The position numbers and the translations under genes are program-made. From Bradyrhizobium lablabi (lineage in GTDB: Bacteria > Pseudomonadota > Alphaproteobacteria > Rhizobiales > Xanthobacteraceae), in NCBI RefSeq assembly GCF_900141755.1, contig NZ_LT670844.1, positions 7,164,501 to 7,228,500 on the forward strand: a stretch of DNA of 64,000 nucleotides, in the 5' to 3' direction. Positions within the stretch are counted from its first letter, which is position 1. Every line of letters begins with the position of its first letter. Positions 47,820 through 55,134 of the stretch are shown here, in pieces. The notes under the pieces were generated by a model. It searched no databases and was not told where the DNA came from. It saw nothing but the letters and a program-made list of their open reading frames with translations.

Positions 47820-48319
47820 GATCGACAGCGCTTGCGCATATTCCGGTTGGCGTCGTGGTCGAACGGCGCAAGGCCAAGAGCATGTGGGTCGATTATCTGT
47901 GGCGACCGGTCTCCGTGTTTGCCGGAAAACCGGCAGCCGCCCCTTGGACGGCGCTCGCTGCCGGGGCGGAAAGCTCGTTGTTCCTTGCGGGTGAGGCCGT
48001 GATCGAATTGCATCGGACCGAGACGACAAATTATCGCGCCAACCTCGCATCAGGCGCGCCGGCATTGTGGGTTGCCTTGCGTCCCATTGCTTCGGAGCGG
48101 CCCTATGAGATTCTCGCCGTAACGGCCGATCCGGCGGAAGGAGAAGCGTTTACCGACGCCGGCAGCAATCTGGTCGAAGCCGTACCCATGCCGCCCGACA
48201 TCGTAGCAGCCGTCGATCAATTCGTCGCCCAGCATCATGTCGAGCGTCCCTTCGTCAAGCGTCAGCGCGATCAGCAGACCGCCTCCTCCCGGCGAGCGGG
48301 ATGGGAGAACGAGGAATGA
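47816..48319 (+). CDS. DUF3305 protein of the fdh cluster
   Basis: Again a TTG start in a TTGA overlap, with GAGGAGG at 47803-47809. The 167-residue product reads (M)RSTALAHIPVGVVVERRKA, KSMWVDYLWRPVSVFAGKPA then ETTNYRANLASGAPALWVAL, the DUF3305 pattern. DUF3305 and DUF3306 occur as a pair next to formate dehydrogenases in alpha- and betaproteobacteria. Function not established. Confidence 0.85.
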   Translation: MRSTALAHIPVGVVVERRKAKSMWVDYLWRPVSVFAGKPAAAPWTALAAGAESSLFLAGEAVIELHRTETTNYRANLASGAPALWVALRPIASERPYEILAVTADPAEGEAFTDAGSNLVEAVPMPPDIVAAVDQFVAQHHVERPFVKRQRDQQTASSRRAGWENEE

Positions 48320-48942
48320 CGGAGCCCGCTAATTTCCTCTTGCGCTGGGCGCGATTGAAGCGCGAGTCGGATGCCGGGCGGGCCGAACCAAGCGCGTCGC
48401 CTCAGACCGATGCGGCGGCCGACGAGGCCTTTGACCTGGCAAGTCTGCCATCGATTGAAGCCATCACCGCCGGCACGGACATCCGCGGATTTCTGCAAAG
48501 CTGCGTGCCTGCCGAATTGACGCGAGCGGCACTCCGTCAGGCCTGGGCGAGCGATCCGGCAATTCGCGACTTTATCGGCATCGCCGAAAACCAGTGGGAT
48601 TTCAATGATCCGGATGCGCTGCCCGGTTTCGGTCCGCTGTCGGCTAAAGAGGGCGCACCGGCACTTCTGGCGCAAGCGCTTGGCACGCGCGACGAACCCG
48701 CTGAGATGGCCTCGGAAATGCCGATATCAACGGAGCAGTCGCTGTCGGCCACCACCGATCACAAGCCCGCCGTTTTCGATCAGACTGTTCAGCAAACGTT
48801 TGACGTCCCGGCGTCGAGCAGCGACGTTCGCAGTGTATCAAACGACGGGAGTGGAGGAGATAAGACCGCCGAGAGCGATCGTGTTACCGAACGAGGCGAC
48901 CTTCCACGAATTCATCGTCACGGCAGTGCTTTGCCGCGCTAG
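48316..48942 (+). CDS. DUF3306 protein of the fdh cluster
   Basis: ATGA overlap with the preceding gene sets the start at 48316 (MTEPANFLLRWARLKRESDA), 208 residues. The DUF3306 core is DEAFDLASLPSIEAITAGTD, IRGFLQSCVPAELTRAALRQ, AWASDPAIRDFIGIAENQWD and FNDPDALPGFGPL. The C-terminal 90 residues are low-complexity and polar. It is partnered with DUF3305 at 47816. Confidence 0.85.
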   Translation: MTEPANFLLRWARLKRESDAGRAEPSASPQTDAAADEAFDLASLPSIEAITAGTDIRGFLQSCVPAELTRAALRQAWASDPAIRDFIGIAENQWDFNDPDALPGFGPLSAKEGAPALLAQALGTRDEPAEMASEMPISTEQSLSATTDHKPAVFDQTVQQTFDVPASSSDVRSVSNDGSGGDKTAESDRVTERGDLPRIHRHGSALPR

Positions 48943-48993
48943 TGTTGGATAGCTGCGGCCGGTTCGGTCGTCTCAATATGTCACAGGTCAAGA

Positions 48994-49611
48994 ATGGAGC
49001 CTGCGCAAGAGTCTGGATCTCACATTTCTCCCGAGCGCGACGATGAGATCGATCGTGCTCGTGCGCAGGAGTATGCGCTGCTGGCGACCTTGCTTTCGCG
49101 CAGTCCCGATAGCCAAATGATTGAGCGGCTGGCCTTGCTGCGCGGCGACGCCAGCTCGCTCGGTGTCGCGCATGCCGCACTCGGTGAGGCCGCCAGGCGG
49201 ACGAATGAAGACGATGTTGGGCGGGAATATTTTGATCTATTCATTGGCCTCGGGGGAGGGTTGCTGTTGCCGTATTCGTCCCATTATCTAACGGGCGCCC
49301 TCTACGGACGCCCGCTGGTGCGAGTGCGCGAGAACCTTCAGCTGCTGGGCATCGAAAAAGCGCCGGAGCGTTCGGAGCCGGAGGATCATGCCGCGCTGCT
49401 TTGCGAGATCATGGCGCGTCTTGTCGGCGGCGATATAACGGCTCCGTCAGGCGCTGATCGTGACTTCTTCGAACAGCATCTCAAGCCTTGGATAAGCCGC
49501 TTCTTTGTCGATCTCCAGCACGCCAGACCGGCGAAGTTTTACGCGTGCGTGGGCGCGGTCGGACGAACTTTCGTGGCACTCGAAACGGAGGCTTTTGCCC
49601 TCGCGCCTTGA
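48994..49611 (+). CDS. TorD-family molecular chaperone for formate dehydrogenase
   Basis: The 205-residue product is all-helical with the TorD/DmsD signature features: AREYALLATLLSRSPDSQMI near the start, DVGREYFDLFIGLGGGLLLP followed by YSSHYLTGALYGRPLVRVRE, then EPEDHAALLCEIMARLVGGD. Such chaperones bind the Tat signal of a molybdoenzyme and hold it until the cofactor is inserted. The most likely client is FdhA (37984) or its small TAT partner. Start: ATG at 48994. Confidence 0.85.
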   Translation: MEPAQESGSHISPERDDEIDRARAQEYALLATLLSRSPDSQMIERLALLRGDASSLGVAHAALGEAARRTNEDDVGREYFDLFIGLGGGLLLPYSSHYLTGALYGRPLVRVRENLQLLGIEKAPERSEPEDHAALLCEIMARLVGGDITAPSGADRDFFEQHLKPWISRFFVDLQHARPAKFYACVGAVGRTFVALETEAFALAP

Positions 49612-49677
49612 GCAACTAATTTCGGACGGCCTTTGTCGATTGTCCGAACCGTTCTATTTGGAAACAGGAGAAATACG

Positions 49678-49803
49678 ATGCGTGAGTTCATCGCGGTATG
49701 CCTGGTTGCCGGCACTATTGCTGTCGCGGCCGCCGCCGTCCTCGACAATTTCGTGCAGCAGCCTTCCTCGGTCGCGTTTGCGGAACCCAGCGCGAGGATC
49801 TAG
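49678..49803 (+). CDS. 41-aa single-pass membrane protein of the fdh cluster
   Basis: ACAGGAG at 49664-49670 precedes an ATG whose product reads MREFIAVCLVAGTIAVAAAA then VLDNFVQQPSSVAFAEPSARI. It has a single transmembrane helix at residues 4-22 and a short periplasmic tail. It lies 66 bases after the TorD gene on the same strand, and short membrane proteins in this place are what one would expect of an accessory subunit of the cytochrome b complex. It was too short for standard gene calling. Confidence 0.65.
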   Translation: MREFIAVCLVAGTIAVAAAAVLDNFVQQPSSVAFAEPSARI

Positions 49804-49936
49804 TACCAGGATCAGTTTGGGTTCCCTGAACGGGCCTCGCGGATAAGTGATCCCGGCCGTGGCCCTCGCTGCACACCGCTTTGAACCTGTCCGCAGCTGC
49901 GCAGACACAATGATGGTTCAGAGACGGGAGCTTGCC

Positions 49937-50143
49937 ATGATGCGTCTGACGATTTCTGCCATCGCGGTTGTAGCGCTGATGGGGGCTGCGGCCGCCATGC
50001 TGCCGCGATCGCCTTCGATCGAGCTGTCGGCCGCTGCCATGCCGCCACTGCAGGAACTCCATACCATGGCGGGCGTAAGTACGCTTCCGGTTCAGGACAT
50101 CGAGGACCAATCGCTGGTTTTTCCGCCGGCGGCAAAACGTTAA
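49937..50143 (+). CDS. Small exported hypothetical protein, 68 aa
   Basis: GACGGGAG lies before the double ATG at 49937-49942. MMRLTISAIAVVALMGAAAA is a signal peptide or anchor. The rest is LPRSPSIELSAAAMPPLQEL, HTMAGVSTLPVQDIEDQSLV and a basic end. The MPPLQELHTMAGVSTLPVQDI segment is a motif I associate with a recurrent short family in bradyrhizobia. Function unknown. It converges on the 50196 gene. Confidence 0.6.
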   Translation: MMRLTISAIAVVALMGAAAAMLPRSPSIELSAAAMPPLQELHTMAGVSTLPVQDIEDQSLVFPPAAKR

Positions 50144-50195
50144 GAGGGCTTCCCTCAGCCTGGAAAGCGCCGGACGAAGCTGCCGTGCGTTTGCC

Positions 50196-50555
50196 TCAGG
50201 TGTTGGGGCTGAGTTCGGCGGCGGCGTCGAACGCGTCGAGCGCGCGGGTAGAATAAACGACGGCCGCGCCGGCATTGACGGAGACTGCCACGCCCAGCAC
50301 TTCGGCGAGTTCCTCCCTGGTCGCGCCCCGTTTGAGGGCCGCCGCGGTATGCACCGTGATGCAGCCGTCGCAGCGCAGGGTGATGGCGACCGCAAGCGCT
50401 ATCAGTTCGCGAGCCTTTTCATCGAGATGGCCCGTCTTATGGCCTGCCCCGCTCAGGGTGGCGTAGCCTTTGACGACATCGGGGTTGAGTTTGCCGAACC
50501 CGCCAACCCCGGCGGTGAGCTGCTGCCGATATGTATTCCAATCCAGCATGTGCAT
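50196..50555 (-). CDS. Carboxymuconolactone decarboxylase/AhpD-like protein
   Basis: The 119-residue product matches the CMD/AhpD fold: LDWNTYRQQLTAGVGGFGKL, LDEKARELIALAVAITLRCD, then the redox motif CDGC-x3-H and AALKRGATREELAEVLGVAV. The Cys-x-x-Cys/His arrangement is that of AhpD-type peroxidase-reducing proteins, so it is likely an antioxidant or disulfide-relay protein. It lies downstream of the catalase gene on the same strand, in keeping with an oxidative-stress role. Confidence 0.85.
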   Translation of the reverse strand: MHMLDWNTYRQQLTAGVGGFGKLNPDVVKGYATLSGAGHKTGHLDEKARELIALAVAITLRCDGCITVHTAAALKRGATREELAEVLGVAVSVNAGAAVVYSTRALDAFDAAAELSPNT

Positions 50556-50682
50556 GACGCTTCCCTCCGAGGCGATGCGCCGCCGATCTGGCGGGCAGTA
50601 TGGTCGAGCAGGGCTTTGACGGGGAGCCGGGGCTCGATCGCCCGGCTCCTGCTAGTGATCATCGTGGATATGCCGGCGTGTC

Positions 50683-52164
50683 TTAATCGACCAACGCCGG
50701 CTGTTTGAGGCCGAGGGCCTTCGCCACCCCGGCCCCGTAGGCCGGATCGGCGCGCGTGCAATTGTCGACGTACCGCTGCTTGATGTGCAGCCTGGCGTCG
50801 CCCATCGCCCGCGCGGTGTTCTCGAACAGAACCTGCTGCTGGGCAGGCGTCATCTTCCGGAACAAATTGCCGGGCTGCTCCCAATGATCGTCGTCAACGC
50901 GGTGGTCAAAGTGCGCCGCGTCGCCCTCGATCGGCATCGGAGGTTCGGCGAAATCGGGCTGGTTATCCCAAAGTCCGGCGCTGTTGGGGTTGAAGGTGAG
51001 CGTCCCGCCCAGATTGCCGTCGGTCCGCATCTTGCCGTCGCGGTGATAGCTTTGGAACGGGCATTGGGGCGCGTTGACCGGGATATGGTTGAAGTTGATA
51101 CCGAGCCGGTAGCGTTGCGTGTCGCCATAGGAGAACAGCCGCCCCTGGAGCATCTTGTCCGGCGAGAAGCCGATGCCGGGCACGATGTTGGCGGGCGAGA
51201 AGGCGGCCTGTTCCACTTCCGCGAAATAGTTGTCCGGGTAGCGGTTGAGCTCCATCACGCCAACCTCGATCAGCGGATACTCCGCCTTCGGCCAGACCTT
51301 GGTCACGTCGAAGGGATTGTGCCGATGAGTCTGCGCCTGGGCGTCAGTCATCACCTGAATGAAAAGCGTCCAGCGCGGAAAGTCGCCCGCCTCGATCGCG
51401 TTGAGCAGGTCGCGGCCGTTGCTTTCGCGATCCTTGGCGACGAGGGCCTCGGCCTCCGCGTCGGTGAGGTTCGCGATTCCCTGCTGGGTGCGGAAGTGGA
51501 ACTTGACCCAGACACGTTCATTGGCGGCATTGAGCATCGAGAAGGTATGGCTGCCGAAAAGGTGCATGTTGCGGAAGCTCTTCGGGATGCCGCGATCGGA
51601 CATGATGATGGTGACCTGATGCAGCGCCTCGGGGAGCAGCGACCAGAAATCCCAATTGTTGTCCGCGCTGCGCAGCCCGGTGCGCGGGTCGCGCTTGATG
51701 GCATGGTTGAGGTCCGAGAACCGCAGCGGGTCGCGGAAGAAGAAGACCGGCGTGTTGTTGCCGACGATGTCCCAGTTGCCCTCCTCGGTATAGAACTTGA
51801 GGGCGGTGCCGCGGATGTCGCGTTCCGCATCGGCCGCGCCGCGCTCGCCGGCTACCGTCGAGATGCGGGCGAACATCGGAGTTTTCTTGCCGATCTTGGA
51901 AAAGATTTTGGCCTTGGTGTAGCGAGTGATGTCGTGCGTCACCGTGAAGGTACCGTGGGCGCCCCAGCCTTTGGCGTGCATGCGCCGCTCCGGGATTACT
52001 TCCCGGTCGAAATGCGCCATCTTTTCGATCAGCCAGATATCCTGGAGCAGCGCCGGGCCGCGCCGACCGGCGGTCATGATGTTGGTGTTGTCAGCTACCG
52101 GCGCGCCGGTGGCATTAGTAAATCGCTTCGTTTTGGACATGGTGGGCTCCTGGGTTTTGGACAT
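50683..52164 (-). CDS. katA: Monofunctional haem catalase
   Basis: The product has 493 residues from the ATG at 52164, or 485 from the second ATG at 52140 ([20 protein letters not shown]). It is a clade-3, small-subunit catalase. The distal haem site is [20 protein letters not shown] with catalytic His, followed by Asn in [12 protein letters not shown]. The proximal haem Tyr lies in [14 protein letters not shown]. It detoxifies hydrogen peroxide. A 24-bp tandem duplication gives it two ribosome sites and two starts. An aminolevulinate synthase gene for haem synthesis lies upstream on the same strand. Confidence 0.93.
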   Translation of the reverse strand: MSKTQEPTMSKTKRFTNATGAPVADNTNIMTAGRRGPALLQDIWLIEKMAHFDREVIPERRMHAKGWGAHGTFTVTHDITRYTKAKIFSKIGKKTPMFARISTVAGERGAADAERDIRGTALKFYTEEGNWDIVGNNTPVFFFRDPLRFSDLNHAIKRDPRTGLRSADNNWDFWSLLPEALHQVTIIMSDRGIPKSFRNMHLFGSHTFSMLNAANERVWVKFHFRTQQGIANLTDAEAEALVAKDRESNGRDLLNAIEAGDFPRWTLFIQVMTDAQAQTHRHNPFDVTKVWPKAEYPLIEVGVMELNRYPDNYFAEVEQAAFSPANIVPGIGFSPDKMLQGRLFSYGDTQRYRLGINFNHIPVNAPQCPFQSYHRDGKMRTDGNLGGTLTFNPNSAGLWDNQPDFAEPPMPIEGDAAHFDHRVDDDHWEQPGNLFRKMTPAQQQVLFENTARAMGDARLHIKQRYVDNCTRADPAYGAGVAKALGLKQPALVD

Positions 52165-52177
52165 AGTGGACTCCTGA
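52130..52177 (-). repeat. 24-bp tandem duplication of the catalase ribosome site and start
   Basis: Two units, 52130-52153 and 52154-52177, each contain (minus strand) an AGGAG Shine-Dalgarno, seven to eight bases, ATG and TCCAAAAC. They differ at only two or three positions. Since 24 is a multiple of three, both ATGs are in frame and the protein starts [13 protein letters not shown]. Confidence 0.85.
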
Positions 52178-52275
52178 AATGCGAGACTTCGCGCGTCGCC
52201 GCCGGCCGATGCTGTCTGACCGATGCTTCCGAAAGCCTCAGCGCTTGAATTATCGATTGGAGGACGCGGAGAGGT

Positions 52276-52935
52276 TTACCCACGCCAGGCGGAAGCGCGG
52301 ATCACGCTGCAGAAATTGACCCGGGTGAAGTGCGGGTCCTTATCCGCGAGTACGTCGGCGTTGACGTTGCCGAAGGTCGTCTCCGGCTTGTGCTTGTTGC
52401 CGTCGTAGAAGGCCTGGATGATGTCTTCTTTGAAACGCGCGCTACGCGGATGTGCATGCACCACCGCCTCGCGCTCCGCATCGCCGAATTCGGAATAAGC
52501 GAGACCAAGTACATCCATTTCGACGCCGGCCGTCACTAGAGCTACGACCGGGTGCATGTGCGGGGGGATGCCCGGCGTCGTGTGCAAGGCGATCGCGGTC
52601 CAGACAGTTTCAACGTCTTGTTGATGGACTCCGTGGCTTCGCAGGAAGTCACGGGCGGTATTTGCGCTGTCAACCTCGAAGCGTTCCTGCGTGCTGCTGT
52701 GCTGATGCGTCAAGCCCATGTCGTGGAACATCGCGCCTGCATAAAGCAGTTCGGGATCGAATCTTAATCCGCGACGCTTGCCTGCCAGGGCGCCCCAGTA
52801 GTACACGCGGCTCGAATGGTGAAACAGCAGCGGTGATTCGGTGTCCCGCACCAGCTCCGTTATTTCACGCGCGAGCTTGCTGTCGGGAATCCTGATTCCC
52901 GCGAGATCGACATTCGTCGCAAGACTGGTCGTCAT
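52276..52935 (-). CDS. HD-domain protein (cyanamide hydratase-like)
   Basis: The 219-residue product carries the HD metal site: LLFHHSSRVYYWGALAG, then LLYAGAMFHDMGLTHQH, IALHTTPGIPPHMHPVVAL and a C-terminal acidic site. The layout, with PEL(L)YA...FHDMGL and H-x-x-P-x4-P-H-x-HP, resembles the small HD-domain subgroup annotated as cyanamide hydratase-like phosphohydrolases. No partner domain. Substrate unknown. It lies between catalase and hemA but has room for its own promoter on each side. Confidence 0.8.
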   Translation of the reverse strand: MTTSLATNVDLAGIRIPDSKLAREITELVRDTESPLLFHHSSRVYYWGALAGKRRGLRFDPELLYAGAMFHDMGLTHQHSSTQERFEVDSANTARDFLRSHGVHQQDVETVWTAIALHTTPGIPPHMHPVVALVTAGVEMDVLGLAYSEFGDAEREAVVHAHPRSARFKEDIIQAFYDGNKHKPETTFGNVNADVLADKDPHFTRVNFCSVIRASAWRG

Positions 52936-52983
52936 TGTACGTTTCCTGATGATGGGTTGAATGGATATTTCGAGCGTTGAGGG

Positions 52984-54339
52984 TTACTGTGGCTCCACGG
53001 CCCGATCGCGCTGATCGATGCCAGGCGCGCTGTTTGGTGCATTGTTGAGCGACAGGCCCGCGAGAATCGAGCCTGATCCGCGCGGCGAGCGGCGAGGTGA
53101 CGTCGGACGGATCGTGGGGCGGATGGATTTCGACGAGGTCGTGAGGCCGACCTCGGCCCAGACTTCCGCCAGCGCCTCGACCAGGTGCTCGATATCGGCG
53201 TCGCTGTGATACGGCGCCGGCGTGATCCGCAGCCGCTCGGTTCCGCGGGGCACGGTCGGATAATTGATAGGCTGGAGGTAGATGCCGTACCGACCGATGA
53301 GGGTGTCGCTGATCTGCCGGCACAGCACCGCATCGCCGACCATCACGGGCACGATGTGGCTTTCGTTGCGGAGATGGGGCACGCCGGCCTGGTCGAGCCG
53401 CAAACGGAGCCGTGCCACCCGATCCTGATGCCGTTCGCGTTCTACGGTGCTGGTCTTTAGATGACGAATGCTGGCCAACGCACCGGCCGCGATCACCGGA
53501 GGCAGCGAGGTGGTGAAGATGAAGCCCGGGGCGAAGCTGCGTATGAAGTCACAGATCGTAGCCGACGCAGCCACATAGCCGCCGATCACGCCGAACGCCT
53601 TTGCCAACGTGCCTTCGATGATAGTTAAGCGATGACTTACCCCTTCGCGGTCCGCGACGCCGCCGCCATTGGGGCCATAAAGGCCAACGCCATGCACTTC
53701 GTCCAGATAGGTCATGGCGTTGTGCGCGTCCGCGACGTCGCATAGCTCCGCGATCGGCGCAATATCGCCGTCCATGGAGTATACGGATTCGAAAGCCACC
53801 AGTTTTGGTGCGTGCGGATCAAGATCCGACAGTTTTCGCTCGAGGTCGCGCGGGTCGTTGTGAGCGAAGATGCGCGTCTGGGTGCGGCTATGCCGCATGC
53901 CCTCGATCATCGAAGCATGGTTCAGCTCATCCGACAGGATCGTGCAGCCGGGCATCCGGGATGCCAGCGTGCTGAGCGACGCCATATTGGAGACGTAACC
54001 GGAGGTGAACAGCAGGGCGGCTTGCTTGCCGTGCAGGTCGGCCAATTCGCGCTCAAGCAGAACATGATAGTGATTGGTGCCGGCAATGTTGCGAGTGCCG
54101 CCCGTGCCCGCGCCACAGCGATCGAGCGCCTCATGCATGGCCGCGAGGACGGCGGGGTGCTGTCCCATACCCAGGTAATCGTTGGAGCACCACACCGTGA
54201 TCTCGCCCGTCCAGCTGGCGTGACGATGGGTGGCGCGGGGGAAGGCCCCCGCGTTACGCTCCAGATTGGAAAATATACGGTACCGTCCTTCGCGATGGAG
54301 TTCCTCAAGCTGCCGGCCGAAATGGGCTTCGTAGTTCAT
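52984..54339 (-). CDS. hemA: 5-aminolevulinate synthase with a C-terminal tail
   Basis: The enzyme condenses glycine and succinyl-CoA to 5-aminolevulinate, the first step of haem synthesis in alphaproteobacteria. Visible are [33 protein letters not shown], the Asp of [12 protein letters not shown] and the PLP-binding Lys (about residue 246) in [37 protein letters not shown] marks the C-terminal domain. The core ends near residue 405, as usual; a further 45 residues ([18 protein letters not shown] and beyond) are low-complexity and may reflect a lost stop codon or frameshift. This may be a second, stress-linked ALAS supplying haem to the nearby catalase. Confidence 0.92.
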   Translation of the reverse strand: MNYEAHFGRQLEELHREGRYRIFSNLERNAGAFPRATHRHASWTGEITVWCSNDYLGMGQHPAVLAAMHEALDRCGAGTGGTRNIAGTNHYHVLLERELADLHGKQAALLFTSGYVSNMASLSTLASRMPGCTILSDELNHASMIEGMRHSRTQTRIFAHNDPRDLERKLSDLDPHAPKLVAFESVYSMDGDIAPIAELCDVADAHNAMTYLDEVHGVGLYGPNGGGVADREGVSHRLTIIEGTLAKAFGVIGGYVAASATICDFIRSFAPGFIFTTSLPPVIAAGALASIRHLKTSTVERERHQDRVARLRLRLDQAGVPHLRNESHIVPVMVGDAVLCRQISDTLIGRYGIYLQPINYPTVPRGTERLRITPAPYHSDADIEHLVEALAEVWAEVGLTTSSKSIRPTIRPTSPRRSPRGSGSILAGLSLNNAPNSAPGIDQRDRAVEPQ

Positions 54340-54351
54340 GTCATGCTCCGA

Positions 54352-54747
54352 TCAGCGCTGAACGGCTGACGTCGTCGGTTCAAGGTCGCTCTCGATGCAA
54401 CGGCGGTCAGGCGGCCTGAAGCTTGCGGAACCATCTGCGGTCGGCCTCCAGGCGACAACTGAAGCGATCGATGCACTTCTTTGAGCAGAGGGCTGTTTGG
54501 CAGGAGTAGTAACGGATGAGGCCAAAGCGTCTGCTGCAGATCGCGCAACGCTTCGCTGCGTCGTTTCGAAAACATCGCGGGTTGTTGTGCATTGCCGCCT
54601 CCTGTGGGAATCGCGTGGGTAGTGGTTCGTGAGCATCCATGGCTCGCCGTCGCACCTCGCACACACGTGAAGTGCGGCCTCGGGATCGTAGTGTTGCTCC
54701 AGGTCCCGCGGCTCATAGGGACATCGCTCGCAGAGTTTGACCCTCAT
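54352..54747 (-). CDS. Cys-rich small protein, possibly read through into the next frame
   Basis: The ATG at 54747 begins MRVKLCERCPYEPRDLEQHY, DPEAALHVCARCDGEPWMLT, NHYPRDSHRRRQCTTTRDVF. The CxxC...CxxC pattern is that of a small zinc ribbon. After about 60 residues the frame goes on for 70 poor-composition residues over the gene at 54407-54592, ending at 54352. Homologues would be expected to stop near residue 62; a lost stop is likely. It may be cotranscribed with the next gene, which it overlaps in a different frame. Confidence 0.5.
   Translation of the reverse strand: MRVKLCERCPYEPRDLEQHYDPEAALHVCARCDGEPWMLTNHYPRDSHRRRQCTTTRDVFETTQRSVARSAADALASSVTTPAKQPSAQRSASIASVVAWRPTADGSASFRPPDRRCIESDLEPTTSAVQR
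54407..54592 (-). CDS. Small zinc-finger-like Cys-rich protein, 61 aa
   Basis: GGAGGCGG just upstream supports the ATG at 54592. The product reads MHNNPRCFRNDAAKRCAICS, RRFGLIRYYSCQTALCSKKC, IDRFSCRLEADRRWFRKLQA. The CAIC...ALCSKKC arrangement plus the basic helix after it suggests a treble-clef type zinc site. Such proteins recur next to Cys-rich genes like the one at 54747 in bradyrhizobia; function unknown. Confidence 0.65.
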   Translation of the reverse strand: MHNNPRCFRNDAAKRCAICSRRFGLIRYYSCQTALCSKKCIDRFSCRLEADRRWFRKLQAA

Positions 54748-55134
54748 GTACCGGCTCCCGACGCTCAAACGTCTTCGCTGTCATTCCAGATTGCAGCGAG
54801 AGTAAAGCGTTAGAGATCGATGCCTCAATTGTACGTAGGTAAGCATCCAGTATCGAAAGGGATCGGAAGGCTCATACGGAGGTTTGTGATGCGTGCCTTA
54901 CACCCGGTTTTTGGGAACCGCGTCCACAGCCCGCGAGACGGCCGCAATCGAATTGCCGCGTATCCCCCGAAATGCTCTAATCGTGGCCATCGGAGAGGCC
55001 CGGGTGCTCGGTGAATGGTGGAGAACCAGACCACGAATTTCCGGAATGCGGCCATGCTGCTTTTCTTCGGCGGCGTCGGTACGGCTCGGTGGTGGTCAGC
55101 AGCCTGGTTACCCTGAGCGAGGCGAGCAAGGAGA
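54748..55134. other. Intergenic region upstream of the PAS histidine kinase
   Basis: Short frames on both strands are open (for example 54820-55014 plus) but have no family resemblance. CTGAGCGAGGCGAGCAAGGAG just before 55135 supplies the ribosome site of the kinase. Nothing else was recognised. Confidence 0.4.
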
